Shown: in pieces, positions 1 through 8,185 of the stretch
How positions within the stretch are numbered: position 1 is the stretch's first letter
How the letters are laid out: every line of letters starts with the position of its first letter
From: Bryobacteraceae bacterium
Lineage (GTDB): Bacteria > Acidobacteriota > Terriglobia > Bryobacterales > Bryobacteraceae
DNA: 19,789 nt
NCBI GenBank assembly: GCA_030039005.1
Contig: JASHQT010000045.1
Span: forward strand, 1-19,789
Direction: 5' to 3'
Position numbers and translations under genes: made by a program
Notes under the pieces: generated by a model
Seen by the model: only the letters and a program-made list of their open reading frames with translations
Told to the model about the DNA's origin: nothing
The model's database searches: none

Positions 1-1566
1 CTGAGCCGGTCCAAGGCCGCGATCGTGCACAGCGGGTGCGTGGAAACCCAGCTCCGCGCGGCGGGATTCTCGGGCGCCGTGGCTCGCATCCCGCACGGCG
101 CGTGGATTCCCGCGGCGAACCGCCTGGAGTTTCGCGAACGCCTGGGCCTCAATGAAACCACACCGCTGATCGGCATTTTCGGTTTCCTCAAGCCGTACAA
201 ACGCATCGCCGAATCGCTGCGTGCCTTCCGCCGGCTGGTACGCGTGCAACCTTCGGCCAAGCTGATCCTAGTGGGCGAAGCGCATCCGGAGATGCAATTG
301 GATGGGATGATCCGGTCGCTCGACCTCGGCCTGCACGTTCGCGCTCTGGGCTTCCGGCCCATCGAGGAATTCGTCGGCTATGTGGCAGCGTGCGATATCG
401 TCCTGAATCTGCGCTATCCGACGGTGGGAGAAAATTCGGGAACGCTCATGCGCGCCCTCGGGCTCGGCAAGGCGGTGATCGTTTCCGACGTTGGAAGCTT
501 CAGCGAACTTCCGGAAACCATCTGCTTGAAAGCGCCCGTGGATGCAGGGGAGGAGGATCATCTTTTCGAATATCTGAACCTCCTGGTGAGCCGCCCCGAT
601 GTGCGCAGAGCGCTGGGCGCGCGGGCGCGCGAATGGGTGGAGACCGAATGTACGTGGCCCAAGGTAGCCGAGCGCTACGCGAAGTTCTTGGAGCGGATCG
701 CGGCCAACGGCGCGGAGCCGGCCGAACCAGCCGGGGATGTGGCGGCCATTGCCGATTCCGAATCTCCGGCCGGGGCGAGCGTGCAGCCGGAATATATTCT
801 GTCCTGGGCTCCCGATGCCTCGGCCAGAGCGTATATGGAAACACATCTCACGCGTTTCGAAAAAACGCTCGCCATCACGCCGATGGGCAGCGCTGAAGAT
901 CGCGTACTCGAGATGGGTTCTTATTTGCAAATCACGCCCGCGCTCAAGACGCGCTTGGGTTATGGCGAGGTGCGCGGCTGCTACTATGGCCCGGCGGGAA
1001 AGGTGGACCGGCGCAGCGTACAATCGAGCGACGGCGAGCGCTTCGAGTGCACGCTGGAATTGTTCAATGCCGAGAAGGACCGTTTCCCCTATGACGACGG
1101 CTATTTTTCGACGGTCCTGTGTTGCGAGCTGGTGGAACATCTCACCGAAGATCCGATGCACATGATGGCGGAGATCAACCGGATTTTGCGGCCCGGAGGG
1201 CACCTGGTGCTGACCACCCCCAACATCGGTTCCTTGCGCGCGATCGCGGCGATTCTGTCGGGCTATCATCCGGGGTTCTTTCCCGCCTACATCCGGCCGC
1301 GCGCGGAAGGCGAGGAGCCGGAGGCACGCCACAATCGCGAATATACGCCGCGCGAAATCGCGCTGCTGCTGCACTATGCCGGGTTCGAAACCACGCTCCT
1401 CGAGACTGGACCTTTCCGTGAGGAGCCCAAGCCCGAGCACGAGTGGGTGAAGCATCTGCTGGCTCGCTACGAGCAACCCGAGGATCTGCGTGGCGACGGC
1501 ATCTATGCCGTGGGCCGCAAGACCGGGCCAGTCCGCGAGCGCTTTCCGGCGTGGCTGTATCAATGA
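1..1566 (+). CDS. Glycosyltransferase (GT4-like)-SAM methyltransferase fusion, 5' partial
   Basis: The reading frame is open from base 1, so the true start lies upstream; 521 residues are visible. Numbered from base 1, residues 1-215 look like the C-terminal half of a GT-B glycosyltransferase of the GT4 type. They include a donor-domain opening (IGIFGFLKPYKR, about 57-68) and the segment PTVGENSGTLMRALGLGKAV, followed by the SDVGSFSELP loop. The first Glu of the GT4 EX7E motif is present but the second position is Ala, as in the GENSG variant of this family. A linker rich in Ala, Glu and Pro (about 220-265) leads to a class I SAM methyltransferase, with motif I RVLEMGSY near 301, CCELVEHL near 375 and RPGGHLVLTTPN near 398-409. 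It probably builds and methylates or caps a surface glycan. Its stop overlaps the start of the ABC permease (ATGA), which supports a polysaccharide export cluster. The sugar donor and acceptor cannot be read from sequence. Confidence 0.85.
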   Translation: MSRSKAAIVHSGCVETQLRAAGFSGAVARIPHGAWIPAANRLEFRERLGLNETTPLIGIFGFLKPYKRIAESLRAFRRLVRVQPSAKLILVGEAHPEMQLDGMIRSLDLGLHVRALGFRPIEEFVGYVAACDIVLNLRYPTVGENSGTLMRALGLGKAVIVSDVGSFSELPETICLKAPVDAGEEDHLFEYLNLLVSRPDVRRALGARAREWVETECTWPKVAERYAKFLERIAANGAEPAEPAGDVAAIADSESPAGASVQPEYILSWAPDASARAYMETHLTRFEKTLAITPMGSAEDRVLEMGSYLQITPALKTRLGYGEVRGCYYGPAGKVDRRSVQSSDGERFECTLELFNAEKDRFPYDDGYFSTVLCCELVEHLTEDPMHMMAEINRILRPGGHLVLTTPNIGSLRAIAAILSGYHPGFFPAYIRPRAEGEEPEARHNREYTPREIALLLHYAGFETTLLETGPFREEPKPEHEWVKHLLARYEQPEDLRGDGIYAVGRKTGPVRERFPAWLYQ

Positions 1567-2780
1567 ATCACCGGGCGAGGAACCGCAGGGCGAGCCGCGC
1601 GGCCTATCAGAACCTGGAAGTTCGCGCCGCCGGCGCGACGCTCGAAGTCTCCTTAACTCTACCGAACAGCCCGCGTGAAAAGAATTCGTCGGTTGGTTGC
1701 CAGTTCTACGATCCGGCGGCGGGCTTGTTCATCGAGGAAGGCCCGTGGACGCCGGCCGCGCCGAAGGTGGCTCTCGCGATTCCGTTTCCGCCAGCACCGG
1801 GGAGCTACGAGCTGCGGATCGCCGAAGTCGGGCCGGAGGGATGGGCTCATGCTCGGGGCCGGCCGTTTCTGCGCATCCTGGCCGAAGTGAATGACGGCGG
1901 CAAGGTCCGTGTGCTCTCCGAGGAAATCACCACGCTGCGCGCGATTCGCTGGTGGAGCTTTTGGACTGAGTTGCCCAAATTGTTCGCGCGTCCGTTGCGA
2001 GCCATCGCGCAAAACCACCGGTTGATCCGTTCCATGGCGCGGCGCGACATTCTGGCGCGCTATCGCGGGTCCTTCGGTGACGTGTTTTGGACGGTGCTCA
2101 ATCCGCTGCTGCTGATGTCGACGTATTTTTTCGTCTTCGGCATCGTGCTCCAAACGCGCTTCGGCCCGGACCAAAGCCGCACCGGCTTCGCGCTGTATTT
2201 TCTCGCCGGCATGCTGCCATGGCTCGCGTTTTCCGAGCCCGTCGGGCGGGCGGCGTCCGTGATCCTGGAATATCGCAATTTTGTTAAGAAGCTGGTTTTT
2301 CCACTCGACACTTTACCGGTGAACCAGGTGGTGTCGGGGCTGGTGACGGAGTTCTTTGGGGCGGGGGTTTTCGTATGCGGATTGCTGATCATCCGCCATG
2401 CCATTCCCGCCTCCGTGCTGTGGCTGCCCGCGCTGCTGGTGCCGCAGTTGTTGTTCACGCTGGGAGTCTGCTGGTTTCTGGCGGCGCTCGGCGTGTACAT
2501 GCGCGATTTGGGCCAGATCATGGCGCTGGTTCTGACGTTGTGGTTCTTCATCACGCCGATCTGCTACCCGGAGTCGACCAATTTATCGCCGCTGGTGACG
2601 GCGACGATGCGCCAGAATCCGCTGTACATCCTGGTGCGCGGTTACCGGGACGTGTTTCTGGAAGGTCACGCGCCGGAACTGATGCCGCTCGCGAAGCTGT
2701 GGGTGATCGCGCTGGCAGCGTTCTTTCTCGGGCACGTGTGGTTCTACCGGCTGCGGAAGAGCTTCGCCGACGTGATCTGA
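1563..2780 (+). CDS. ABC-2 type permease for polysaccharide export (Wzm/TagG-like) with soluble N-terminal extension
   Basis: This is a 405-residue inner-membrane permease of the Wzm/TagG family, which works with a Wzt-type ATPase to export lipid-linked polysaccharide. The start ATG at 1563 overlaps the preceding TGA. The cytosolic coupling segment RSMARRDILARYRGS begins near residue 156. About six membrane segments follow (near 173-195, 208-228, 256-280, 287-315, 320-336 and 378-397), ending in the typical NPLYILVRGYRDVFLEG region and the tail RLRKSFADVI. Residues 1-120 are unusual for a permease of about 260-290 residues: they are polar, alternate in a beta-sandwich-like way, and contain LEVSLTLPNS and a region after FYDPAAGLFIEEG. 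This resembles, in style only, the substrate-binding C-terminal domain of some Wzt proteins. No ATPase gene follows, so the partner is presumably upstream of the window. Confidence 0.88.
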   Translation: MNHRARNRRASRAAYQNLEVRAAGATLEVSLTLPNSPREKNSSVGCQFYDPAAGLFIEEGPWTPAAPKVALAIPFPPAPGSYELRIAEVGPEGWAHARGRPFLRILAEVNDGGKVRVLSEEITTLRAIRWWSFWTELPKLFARPLRAIAQNHRLIRSMARRDILARYRGSFGDVFWTVLNPLLLMSTYFFVFGIVLQTRFGPDQSRTGFALYFLAGMLPWLAFSEPVGRAASVILEYRNFVKKLVFPLDTLPVNQVVSGLVTEFFGAGVFVCGLLIIRHAIPASVLWLPALLVPQLLFTLGVCWFLAALGVYMRDLGQIMALVLTLWFFITPICYPESTNLSPLVTATMRQNPLYILVRGYRDVFLEGHAPELMPLAKLWVIALAAFFLGHVWFYRLRKSFADVI

Positions 2781-2789
2781 GATTCGCTG

Positions 2790-2798
2790 TGCTAGAAT
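2790..2798 (+). promoter_or_regulatory. Extended -10 promoter for cupin gene
   Basis: TGC followed by TAGAAT (2793-2798) matches an extended -10 box (TGn TAtaaT). It lies 10 nt before the ATG at 2809, so a transcript would have a leader of only about 4 nt. No Shine-Dalgarno sequence precedes that ATG. No good -35 is visible. Confidence 0.5.
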
Positions 2799-2808
2799 CG
2801 GCAGCGCG

Positions 2809-3156
2809 ATGGAACAATACCAGTGGGACAAAGTGCCGCGGGAGGAGCTGAATCCTCGGCTCGCACGCCAGGTGATTCACGCCGCTAATGTCACGGTAGC
2901 GCGCATGTACTTGCGCAAGGGCTGCATGGTTCCGGAGCACAGCCACCACAACGAGCAGATTTCGATGATGGAGCAGGGCTCCGCCAAATTCATTCTGGAC
3001 GGCGAAGAACGCGTGCTGAAAGCCGGCGACGTCGTGCGCATTCCGCCGCACGTGCGGCATTCGGTGGAAGCCACTGAGGATTGCGTGGCGCTGGACCTTT
3101 TTTCGCCGCGGCGCGAGGATTGGATTCGCGGCGACGATGCGTACCTGCGCCAGTAA
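2809..3156 (+). CDS. Small single-domain cupin protein
   Basis: This 115-residue protein contains one cupin barrel. The metal-binding motif 1 region reads PEHSHHNEQISMMEQG, giving the HxH plus Glu ligands. Motif 2 reads GDVVRIPPHVRHSVEA, giving the fourth His. Between them FILDGEERVLKAGD fits the usual strand and turn pattern. Such Cupin_2 proteins bind a metal and act as small-molecule dioxygenases, isomerases or sensors; the substrate here is unknown. It has no signal peptide and is probably cytosolic. It appears to have its own promoter and a nearly leaderless start. It is followed with no spacer by the converging end of the methyltransferase gene. Confidence 0.85.
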   Translation: MEQYQWDKVPREELNPRLARQVIHAANVTVARMYLRKGCMVPEHSHHNEQISMMEQGSAKFILDGEERVLKAGDVVRIPPHVRHSVEATEDCVALDLFSPRREDWIRGDDAYLRQ

Positions 3157-4077
3157 TCATTTGACGGCGAGCACCGCGTCGAGATAAGAACCAGTGACGC
3201 GGCTTTCGACGCGTGAGAATCCCGCGGCGCGCAGCAGCGCTTCATATTCGGCGGCCGAGTGTTCGCGGCCTTCCGCTCCGATCAGCATGTTCAGCGACTG
3301 CATGTGGGCCGAGACGTTTTGCGGAGTCAGCAGTTTTTCGGCGACCAGAAGTGCGCCGCCGGGCGGCAGAACGGCGACGATTGTGGTCAGCAGGCGGTTG
3401 ATCTTTTCGTCGGACCAATCGTGCAGGATGCGCCCCAGGCTGTAGAGGTCGGCGGGGGGCAGAGGATCGGTGAAGAAGTCGCCGGGGAGGGTGCCGGGAT
3501 AGAGCTTGGCGACTTCGGGCAGGTCGAACACGTGAGCTTGAATGTGCGGATATCGCTCGCGAACCGCCTCCACCAGGTGACCGCTTGCGCCGCCGAGATC
3601 GACCATGCGATGAAACCGAGCGAGATCGAACGCGGCTGCGACAGCGGGCGAACTGATGCGTCCGAAGCCGTGCATGCCTTTGAGGAAGTCGCGCTTAGTT
3701 TCTTCGGTGCGAAAGTAGCCGGCCCAGATTCCGCCTTGGACTCCGAACGTCTGGTTCCAGCGCGGCGTGCCTTCGCGGACTGCGTCTTTGAGATGCCCCC
3801 ACATCGGGTAGAGCGCTTCGTTCGAATAGTGGATGTAGCCGGTGAGTGAATCCGGGCTCGCGGCGCGCAGATACTTGTCGGCTTCGGGCGTGTTGACGTA
3901 TTCGCTGCCACGCTTTTCGAGCAGTCCGAGCGCGGCGCAGGCATCGAGCAGGCGCGGGAGTTCCTTGCAATCGGCGGGACGTGAGCCGTCGAAGATGCCG
4001 AGTTCGACGGCGGCGAACATGGTTTTCGAGCGGCGGAAGGCTTCGATCAGTTCAATAATTCTGTCGGGTGTGGTCAT
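3157..4077 (-). CDS. Family 2 O-methyltransferase (acetylserotonin/hydroxyneurosporene type)
   Basis: This is a 306-residue SAM-dependent methyltransferase. Motif I is VDLGGASGH (residues 159-167), followed by FDLPEV (184-189). GRILHDWSDEK (215-225) carries the His of the HDW signature that serves as catalytic base in this family. LPPGGALLVAEKLL and a C-terminal AAGFSRVE complete the fold. The N-terminal helical and winged-helix dimerisation region is present (IELIEAFRRSKTMFAAVELGIFD, then a LLDACAALGLLEKRG helix) but looks 10-15 residues shorter than usual, because the segment carrying the first winged-helix helices is compressed. I chose the ATG at 4077 over the TTG at 4083 because the family usually begins MTTPDRII or similar. 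The start overlaps the end of thiL by 26 nt, so this is the last gene of the operon. The acceptor substrate is unknown. Confidence 0.85.
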   Translation of the reverse strand: MTTPDRIIELIEAFRRSKTMFAAVELGIFDGSRPADCKELPRLLDACAALGLLEKRGSEYVNTPEADKYLRAASPDSLTGYIHYSNEALYPMWGHLKDAVREGTPRWNQTFGVQGGIWAGYFRTEETKRDFLKGMHGFGRISSPAVAAAFDLARFHRMVDLGGASGHLVEAVRERYPHIQAHVFDLPEVAKLYPGTLPGDFFTDPLPPADLYSLGRILHDWSDEKINRLLTTIVAVLPPGGALLVAEKLLTPQNVSAHMQSLNMLIGAEGREHSAAEYEALLRAAGFSRVESRVTGSYLDAVLAVK

Positions 4078-4867
4078 AACCAATTGGTTTTAAGATGCGG
4101 CCTTCGAGGCGTACGATTCCGGGTTTGCCCTTTACGATTTTCCCGATGCGGATTCCGGGGGCTTTCTTGTGGGCGGGCGCGGTGTAGAGGAGTTCGTAGT
4201 CTTCGCCATCGTGCAGCGCTTGATCGATAGTGGCGCCTGGGAGCAGGGGCACGGTGTCCAGTTCCGCGGCTACGCCGGATGCCTTGCATAAACGATGCAG
4301 ATCGAGCGCGAGGCCGTCACTGATATCCATGCAGGCGGTCGCGCGGCCGAGCAGTTTGCGGCCGAAATCCAGGCGCGGCGTGATGGAGGACTTGTGACGC
4401 CAGCCGCCTAGCGGTCCCGAGACATAGAGCGCATCTCCGGGTTGGGCGCCCGAGCGGCGCAGCGCTCTGCCTTTGGGGACGGAGCCGCAGAGCATTACGT
4501 CGCAGAGGAATCGATCGGCATGCGAGATGTCGCCGCCGGCGAGCTGCGTTTTCGTTTTTCGCAGCAGTTGGAAGACGCCGCGGTAAAATCCGTCGATCCA
4601 GCGTTGATCGGTCCACGGCGCGAGCGCCAGCGAGATCAGGCAATAGAGCGGCGTGCCGCCGGTGGCAGCGATGTCGCTCAAGCTGCGGGCGACCGCGCGC
4701 GAGCCAATCTGCCCGGCGCTCAGCTCACGCGTGAAATGCACGCCCTCGATGCTCAAGTCCGCTTTGAGCAGGAGGTCCACACCGCCAGGAGAAGAAATCA
4801 CCGCGCAATCGTCGCCGATCAATGGCGCGCGTCGGCGAAGCTTCTGGGTAATGTCGTCTTCGGTCAC
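4052..4867 (-). CDS. thiL: Thiamine-monophosphate kinase ThiL
   Basis: ThiL uses ATP to phosphorylate thiamine monophosphate to the active cofactor thiamine diphosphate in the cytosol. The family motifs are present: IGDDCAV (17-23) and the DLSIEGVHF strand near 37-45, which bind Mg-nucleotide; SLSDIAATGG (62-71); GGDIS (111-115); MDISDGLALDL in the middle; and HDGEDYELLYTAP near the C-terminus. The predicted 271 residues are shorter than the common 310-330, mostly in the central and C-terminal loops. A GTG at 4867 is taken as start because MTEDDITQKLRRRAP matches the usual ThiL opening, and it lies 10 nt after the stop of the Hsp70-like gene. There is no clear Shine-Dalgarno, so coupling to the upstream gene is likely. 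Its C-terminal codons overlap the methyltransferase start. Confidence 0.9.
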   Translation of the reverse strand: MTEDDITQKLRRRAPLIGDDCAVISSPGGVDLLLKADLSIEGVHFTRELSAGQIGSRAVARSLSDIAATGGTPLYCLISLALAPWTDQRWIDGFYRGVFQLLRKTKTQLAGGDISHADRFLCDVMLCGSVPKGRALRRSGAQPGDALYVSGPLGGWRHKSSITPRLDFGRKLLGRATACMDISDGLALDLHRLCKASGVAAELDTVPLLPGATIDQALHDGEDYELLYTAPAHKKAPGIRIGKIVKGKPGIVRLEGRILKPIGYDHTRQNY

Positions 4868-4877
4868 GTCTGTCCGT

Positions 4878-7490
4878 CTAAACGGGCACCGCAACCACCA
4901 GGCCCGACGGCAACTCTTCACCAAACACTTTGCCGAGGTCTTCTTCGGCTTCGCCTTCGAGCGCCGGTAGCAACGCCTCGGGAATGCGTTTGCGGATCAT
5001 GTCGATGGTGGCGGGGTTCAGATCGCGCGAGGAATCGCCGGTGCGGCGCGCGATCGCGATGACGGCGTCGTTGGATTTTGGAACCTTGAGCAGCGCTTCT
5101 ACCCAGCGCGTGGCGGTTTGCGCGGGCAGCACTTGATTGATGGGGCCGTAGAACAGCTTCCGCGCTCCAATGCGCGAGAGGCACCAGAGGCCGGTGTCCA
5201 CCATGTCGCCTTTCTTCAGCAGCCCGATGAGCGTATCGCCGAGCTGCGTTTTAGTTTGCAGCGGCAACAGCTCCAGGCTCGCCGCGGTGCGCCACATCTC
5301 GCGCAGCAAGCTATTATTGAGGCGCTGGCGTTTCGATCCGCGCGGCAGCAACGCGGGCGAAAGGCGCTGGAAGATATCCACCTGCTGATTTTTGTTTAGA
5401 CCTCCCGCCACGCGGCCCCAGAAGATCCACCAGTCGATTTCGTTTTGGACTTGATTGGCGAACTGAATGCCCCCGGCGTAGATGCGTCGCGCCTGCTCGA
5501 TACGGAAATCGTCGCCGGGGAATCCAAAGCCCGGGCGCAGCATGAATCCGCACAGATTCAGCCAGCGCATTTCGAGCGCTGCGGATTTGCGCCGGCACTC
5601 GGCCAGTTCGAGCATGCGATCGCCGAGCTTGCGAATAGCGCCGAGCGGCCACGAATTGCGGCCGAGCGCGAGAGTTTGTTCCAATTTCGACGGCAATTCT
5701 TCGGGCGTCAGCTTGCCTTCGCGAAACGCTGCTTCGATCAACGCGTCGGCTTGTGCGACGGCTTCATCGCTCACCACGGCCGCGGGCTTCGAGCTCGCGT
5801 GCGCCGCGGCGGTTTTGCGCAATTCGAATTGCAGCCGCCAATGATGCTCGCTGACTTTCGAATCGGCCCAGACTTCGAGCGTGCCCACCTGCGTCAAATG
5901 GGCGCGCAGTTTCACGGGCACCAGGCGCTCGCCGGCCTTGCCGAAACGGATGACGGCGTTCAGTGGCGCATGCAGGTGCAGGTCAGCCGACTCCTCGCTG
6001 GTGAGCAAATGGCCGACCGGATCGTCGACGCGCGTGAGCGAACTGTACAGGCGAAACGATACGGGCTTGTTCGCGACTAAATGGAGGTCACCTAACTGTG
6101 AGCCAGGGCTGTCGAGCTCGAGCGTCTGGCCCTCTTCGGCGCCACGCGGTACGAGGCAAACGGCTTCGTTCTCTCCTACACCGACGTAATACGATCGCGG
6201 CAGGCCGCCGCGCACCAGCAACCCCGCGCCAGTGGCTTTGACGTACGAATAATAAGCCGCGCCGACGGCGACCGCGAGATCCAGATCGCGATTCTCCAGG
6301 ATCAGCGGACGGCGGCCGAACCAGCGCTCCATCACGTCGGCGACGCGCTGCTGGCAGATGTCGGGGATGAAGAATCCGCCGTTAAAAAGAATCGCGTCCG
6401 GCTTGGCATCTTCATTCGCGCTCAGAAACGCAGCCAGGTGACGCGTGACGGCAGGATCAGAGACATAGGGCAAGCCCAATTCACGGAACAGGCTGCGCTT
6501 TTCCTCCGTGGGCTTGTCGTGGAAGTCGCAAAACGGCAGAAAGCCTTCGAGCGCGAGCTCCAGCGCTTCTTCGCGCGTGATTTCGGTCTTGAGCGTTCCG
6601 CCGACCAGCGACGATCCCGCGCCCAGCACGGTGATCTCGACGGATTTCAGATTCGCATCCGCCAGCATGCGCTCCTTGGCCGCGGCGCACTGACGCCGCA
6701 GCGCCGTTCTCTGGCGAATGGAAAGCTGCGTTCCGAGTTTCGATTCCACCAGCCAGGCGAGCGTCAGGTCCAGGTTGTCGCCGCCGAGCAATAAATGCTT
6801 GCCGACCGCGGTGCGGGTAAATTCGATCCGGTCGCCATCGCGGTGTACTTTGATCAGCGTGAAGTCGCTGGTGCCGCCGCCGACGTCGCAAACCAGCACA
6901 AGCTGGCCGTTGAACAAGCTTTTCTGCGATTGCGCCAGATGATTGGCGATCCAGGAATAAAAAGCCGCAGCCGGTTCTTCGACCAGCGTCAGCTTTTCGA
7001 TGCCGGCGTCGTGCGCGGCTTGCACCGTGAGTTCGCGGGCTTCTTCATCGAAGGAGGCCGGAACCGTGAGCACCACATTTTGCGCGGCGAGCGGCGCCTT
7101 GGGGTGCGCCTGATTCCAGGCGTCGCGAATGTGCGTGAGAATCGCTGTGGAAACGTCAACCGGCGACAAGACGCGTCCGCCTTCCTGTGCGTCCCAGGGA
7201 AGAATTTTCGCGGTCCGGTCGACTTCCGGATTCGACAACCAGGATTTCGCCGAGTGCACGGATTTCGTTGGCACCAGTGCGCCCTGTTCGCGCGCGTAGG
7301 CGCCGACGTACGTTTGATCGGCGAGAAAAAGGAACGAGGGCAGAGTGCGGCGGGCTTCGATCTGTCCGGGCGCCACATACTGCGGGATGGCGAGCGCCCG
7401 GATCTCGGGATAATCGGGCAGTTCGCCTTCAATTTCCGGAATGTAGGCGAGCGCGGAATTGGTGGTGCCGAGGTCGATGCCGATGTTCAT
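4878..7490 (-). CDS. Large Hsp70/DnaK-like ATPase with DUF3731-type C-terminal region
   Basis: This 870-residue protein is much longer than DnaK (about 640). The actin/Hsp70 ATPase fold occupies roughly residues 1-425: phosphate loop 1 GIDLGTTNSA (4-13), NVVLTVPASFDEEA (138-151), LVEEPAAAFYSW (169-180), phosphate loop 2 VCDVGGGTSDF (200-210), LLLGGDNLDLTLA (233-245), AILFNGGFF (366-374) and DLAVAVGAAYY (404-414). A short beta-rich part follows. The last 270 or so residues do not resemble the DnaK lid; they are helical and fit the DUF3731 (DnaK-related) region known from such proteins. It is probably a cytosolic specialised chaperone, lacking the EEVD-like or disordered DnaK tail. It lies 16 nt downstream of the DUF2760-like gene, a pairing I recall from many genomes. 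No DnaJ or GrpE gene is in the window. Confidence 0.88.
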   Translation of the reverse strand: MNIGIDLGTTNSALAYIPEIEGELPDYPEIRALAIPQYVAPGQIEARRTLPSFLFLADQTYVGAYAREQGALVPTKSVHSAKSWLSNPEVDRTAKILPWDAQEGGRVLSPVDVSTAILTHIRDAWNQAHPKAPLAAQNVVLTVPASFDEEARELTVQAAHDAGIEKLTLVEEPAAAFYSWIANHLAQSQKSLFNGQLVLVCDVGGGTSDFTLIKVHRDGDRIEFTRTAVGKHLLLGGDNLDLTLAWLVESKLGTQLSIRQRTALRRQCAAAKERMLADANLKSVEITVLGAGSSLVGGTLKTEITREEALELALEGFLPFCDFHDKPTEEKRSLFRELGLPYVSDPAVTRHLAAFLSANEDAKPDAILFNGGFFIPDICQQRVADVMERWFGRRPLILENRDLDLAVAVGAAYYSYVKATGAGLLVRGGLPRSYYVGVGENEAVCLVPRGAEEGQTLELDSPGSQLGDLHLVANKPVSFRLYSSLTRVDDPVGHLLTSEESADLHLHAPLNAVIRFGKAGERLVPVKLRAHLTQVGTLEVWADSKVSEHHWRLQFELRKTAAAHASSKPAAVVSDEAVAQADALIEAAFREGKLTPEELPSKLEQTLALGRNSWPLGAIRKLGDRMLELAECRRKSAALEMRWLNLCGFMLRPGFGFPGDDFRIEQARRIYAGGIQFANQVQNEIDWWIFWGRVAGGLNKNQQVDIFQRLSPALLPRGSKRQRLNNSLLREMWRTAASLELLPLQTKTQLGDTLIGLLKKGDMVDTGLWCLSRIGARKLFYGPINQVLPAQTATRWVEALLKVPKSNDAVIAIARRTGDSSRDLNPATIDMIRKRIPEALLPALEGEAEEDLGKVFGEELPSGLVVAVPV

Positions 7491-7506
7491 CGCGGGATGC
7501 GGGCCA

Positions 7507-8049
7507 CTACTCGATTTCGACTTCGGCAGGCGCGATCACGGAAGCGTTGGAACCGGGCGGTAGGGGCGGCAGATCAATTTGGTCGGCTTTCCAGCCTTTG
7601 TGCCGCAGAAGCCCGCTAGAAGCCTTGCCGCTGGCCGGGACGTTACCGAGAAGTTTCACGACGCTAGGATCGTTGGTTTCGAGTTTCGTGGGACTGCCTT
7701 CCACGGCGTCGATTACGGGCGCCAAGTGCAGGTAGCGATTGAGCGAATCGCGGCACTGCTGGTGCAGATCGCGGACGGCCGCACCCACCTGGTCGTCGGA
7801 ATAGGCGGCGATATCTTCCATAAGAAAATCGATCAAGCGCGAGTCACGCTGCAAAATTCCCAGGATCTGGAGCGCGCCGTCGGAGGGCTGGGCAGCACGC
7901 ACGGCGGGGGCAGGCTTAGCTGTGGGCTGCGCCTTTTTGGGCGACGCGCTTTGCGGCGCGTAACCAAGCTGTTGTGCAATATCGGCAGGCAGTTTGCCCG
8001 TGAATAAAATGGCGAAGAAACTACGGAAAGCGAGTACGATCCTGCTCAA
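7507..8049 (-). CDS. DUF2760-like protein, partner of the Hsp70-like ATPase
   Basis: This is a 180-residue protein of unknown function. It opens with SRIVLAFRSFFAILFTGKL, an amphipathic or possibly membrane-associated helix, then a low-complexity Ala/Pro/Lys linker (about residues 30-55). The conserved-looking core follows: ALQILGILQRDSRLIDFLMEDI, then a region of YSDDQVGAAVRDLHQQCR and a C-terminal LLRHKGWKADQIDLPPLP. This arrangement fits DUF2760. The frame is open further upstream, but the TTG at 8049 is chosen because AGAGGA lies 5 nt before it and the family begins at this hydrophobic helix. It is the first gene of the operon DUF2760-Hsp70-thiL-methyltransferase and probably acts with the Hsp70-like protein, as adaptor or membrane anchor; that role is inference. 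Confidence 0.72.
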   Translation of the reverse strand: MSRIVLAFRSFFAILFTGKLPADIAQQLGYAPQSASPKKAQPTAKPAPAVRAAQPSDGALQILGILQRDSRLIDFLMEDIAAYSDDQVGAAVRDLHQQCRDSLNRYLHLAPVIDAVEGSPTKLETNDPSVVKLLGNVPASGKASSGLLRHKGWKADQIDLPPLPPGSNASVIAPAEVEIE

Positions 8050-8054
8050 ATTGA

Positions 8055-8073
8055 TCCTCTTATGATTAGGATA
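8055..8073 (-). promoter_or_regulatory. Promoter -10 and Shine-Dalgarno for the DUF2760-Hsp70 operon
   Basis: On the minus strand TATCCT (8073-8068) could serve as a -10 box, placing the transcript start near 8061. The sequence AGAGGA (8060-8055) is a good ribosome binding site 5 nt before the TTG at 8049. This is one of the few clear Shine-Dalgarno sites in the window and it decides the start codon. No convincing -35 was found. Confidence 0.45.
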
Positions 8074-8185
8074 CACTGCCGGGCTTGGGACACACTTTCG
8101 GACACTACCCACTTTCGCGGCAAAATAGGAATGGTGGTCGAATCTCAAAATGGTTGCCTGGTTGCAGAAGACATTTCGCATGTCG

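Noticed and set aside
268..1563. 431-codon minus-strand frame opposite the glycosyltransferase-methyltransferase
   Set aside because: It has no recognisable domain and low-plausibility composition, while the plus strand carries clear family motifs throughout.
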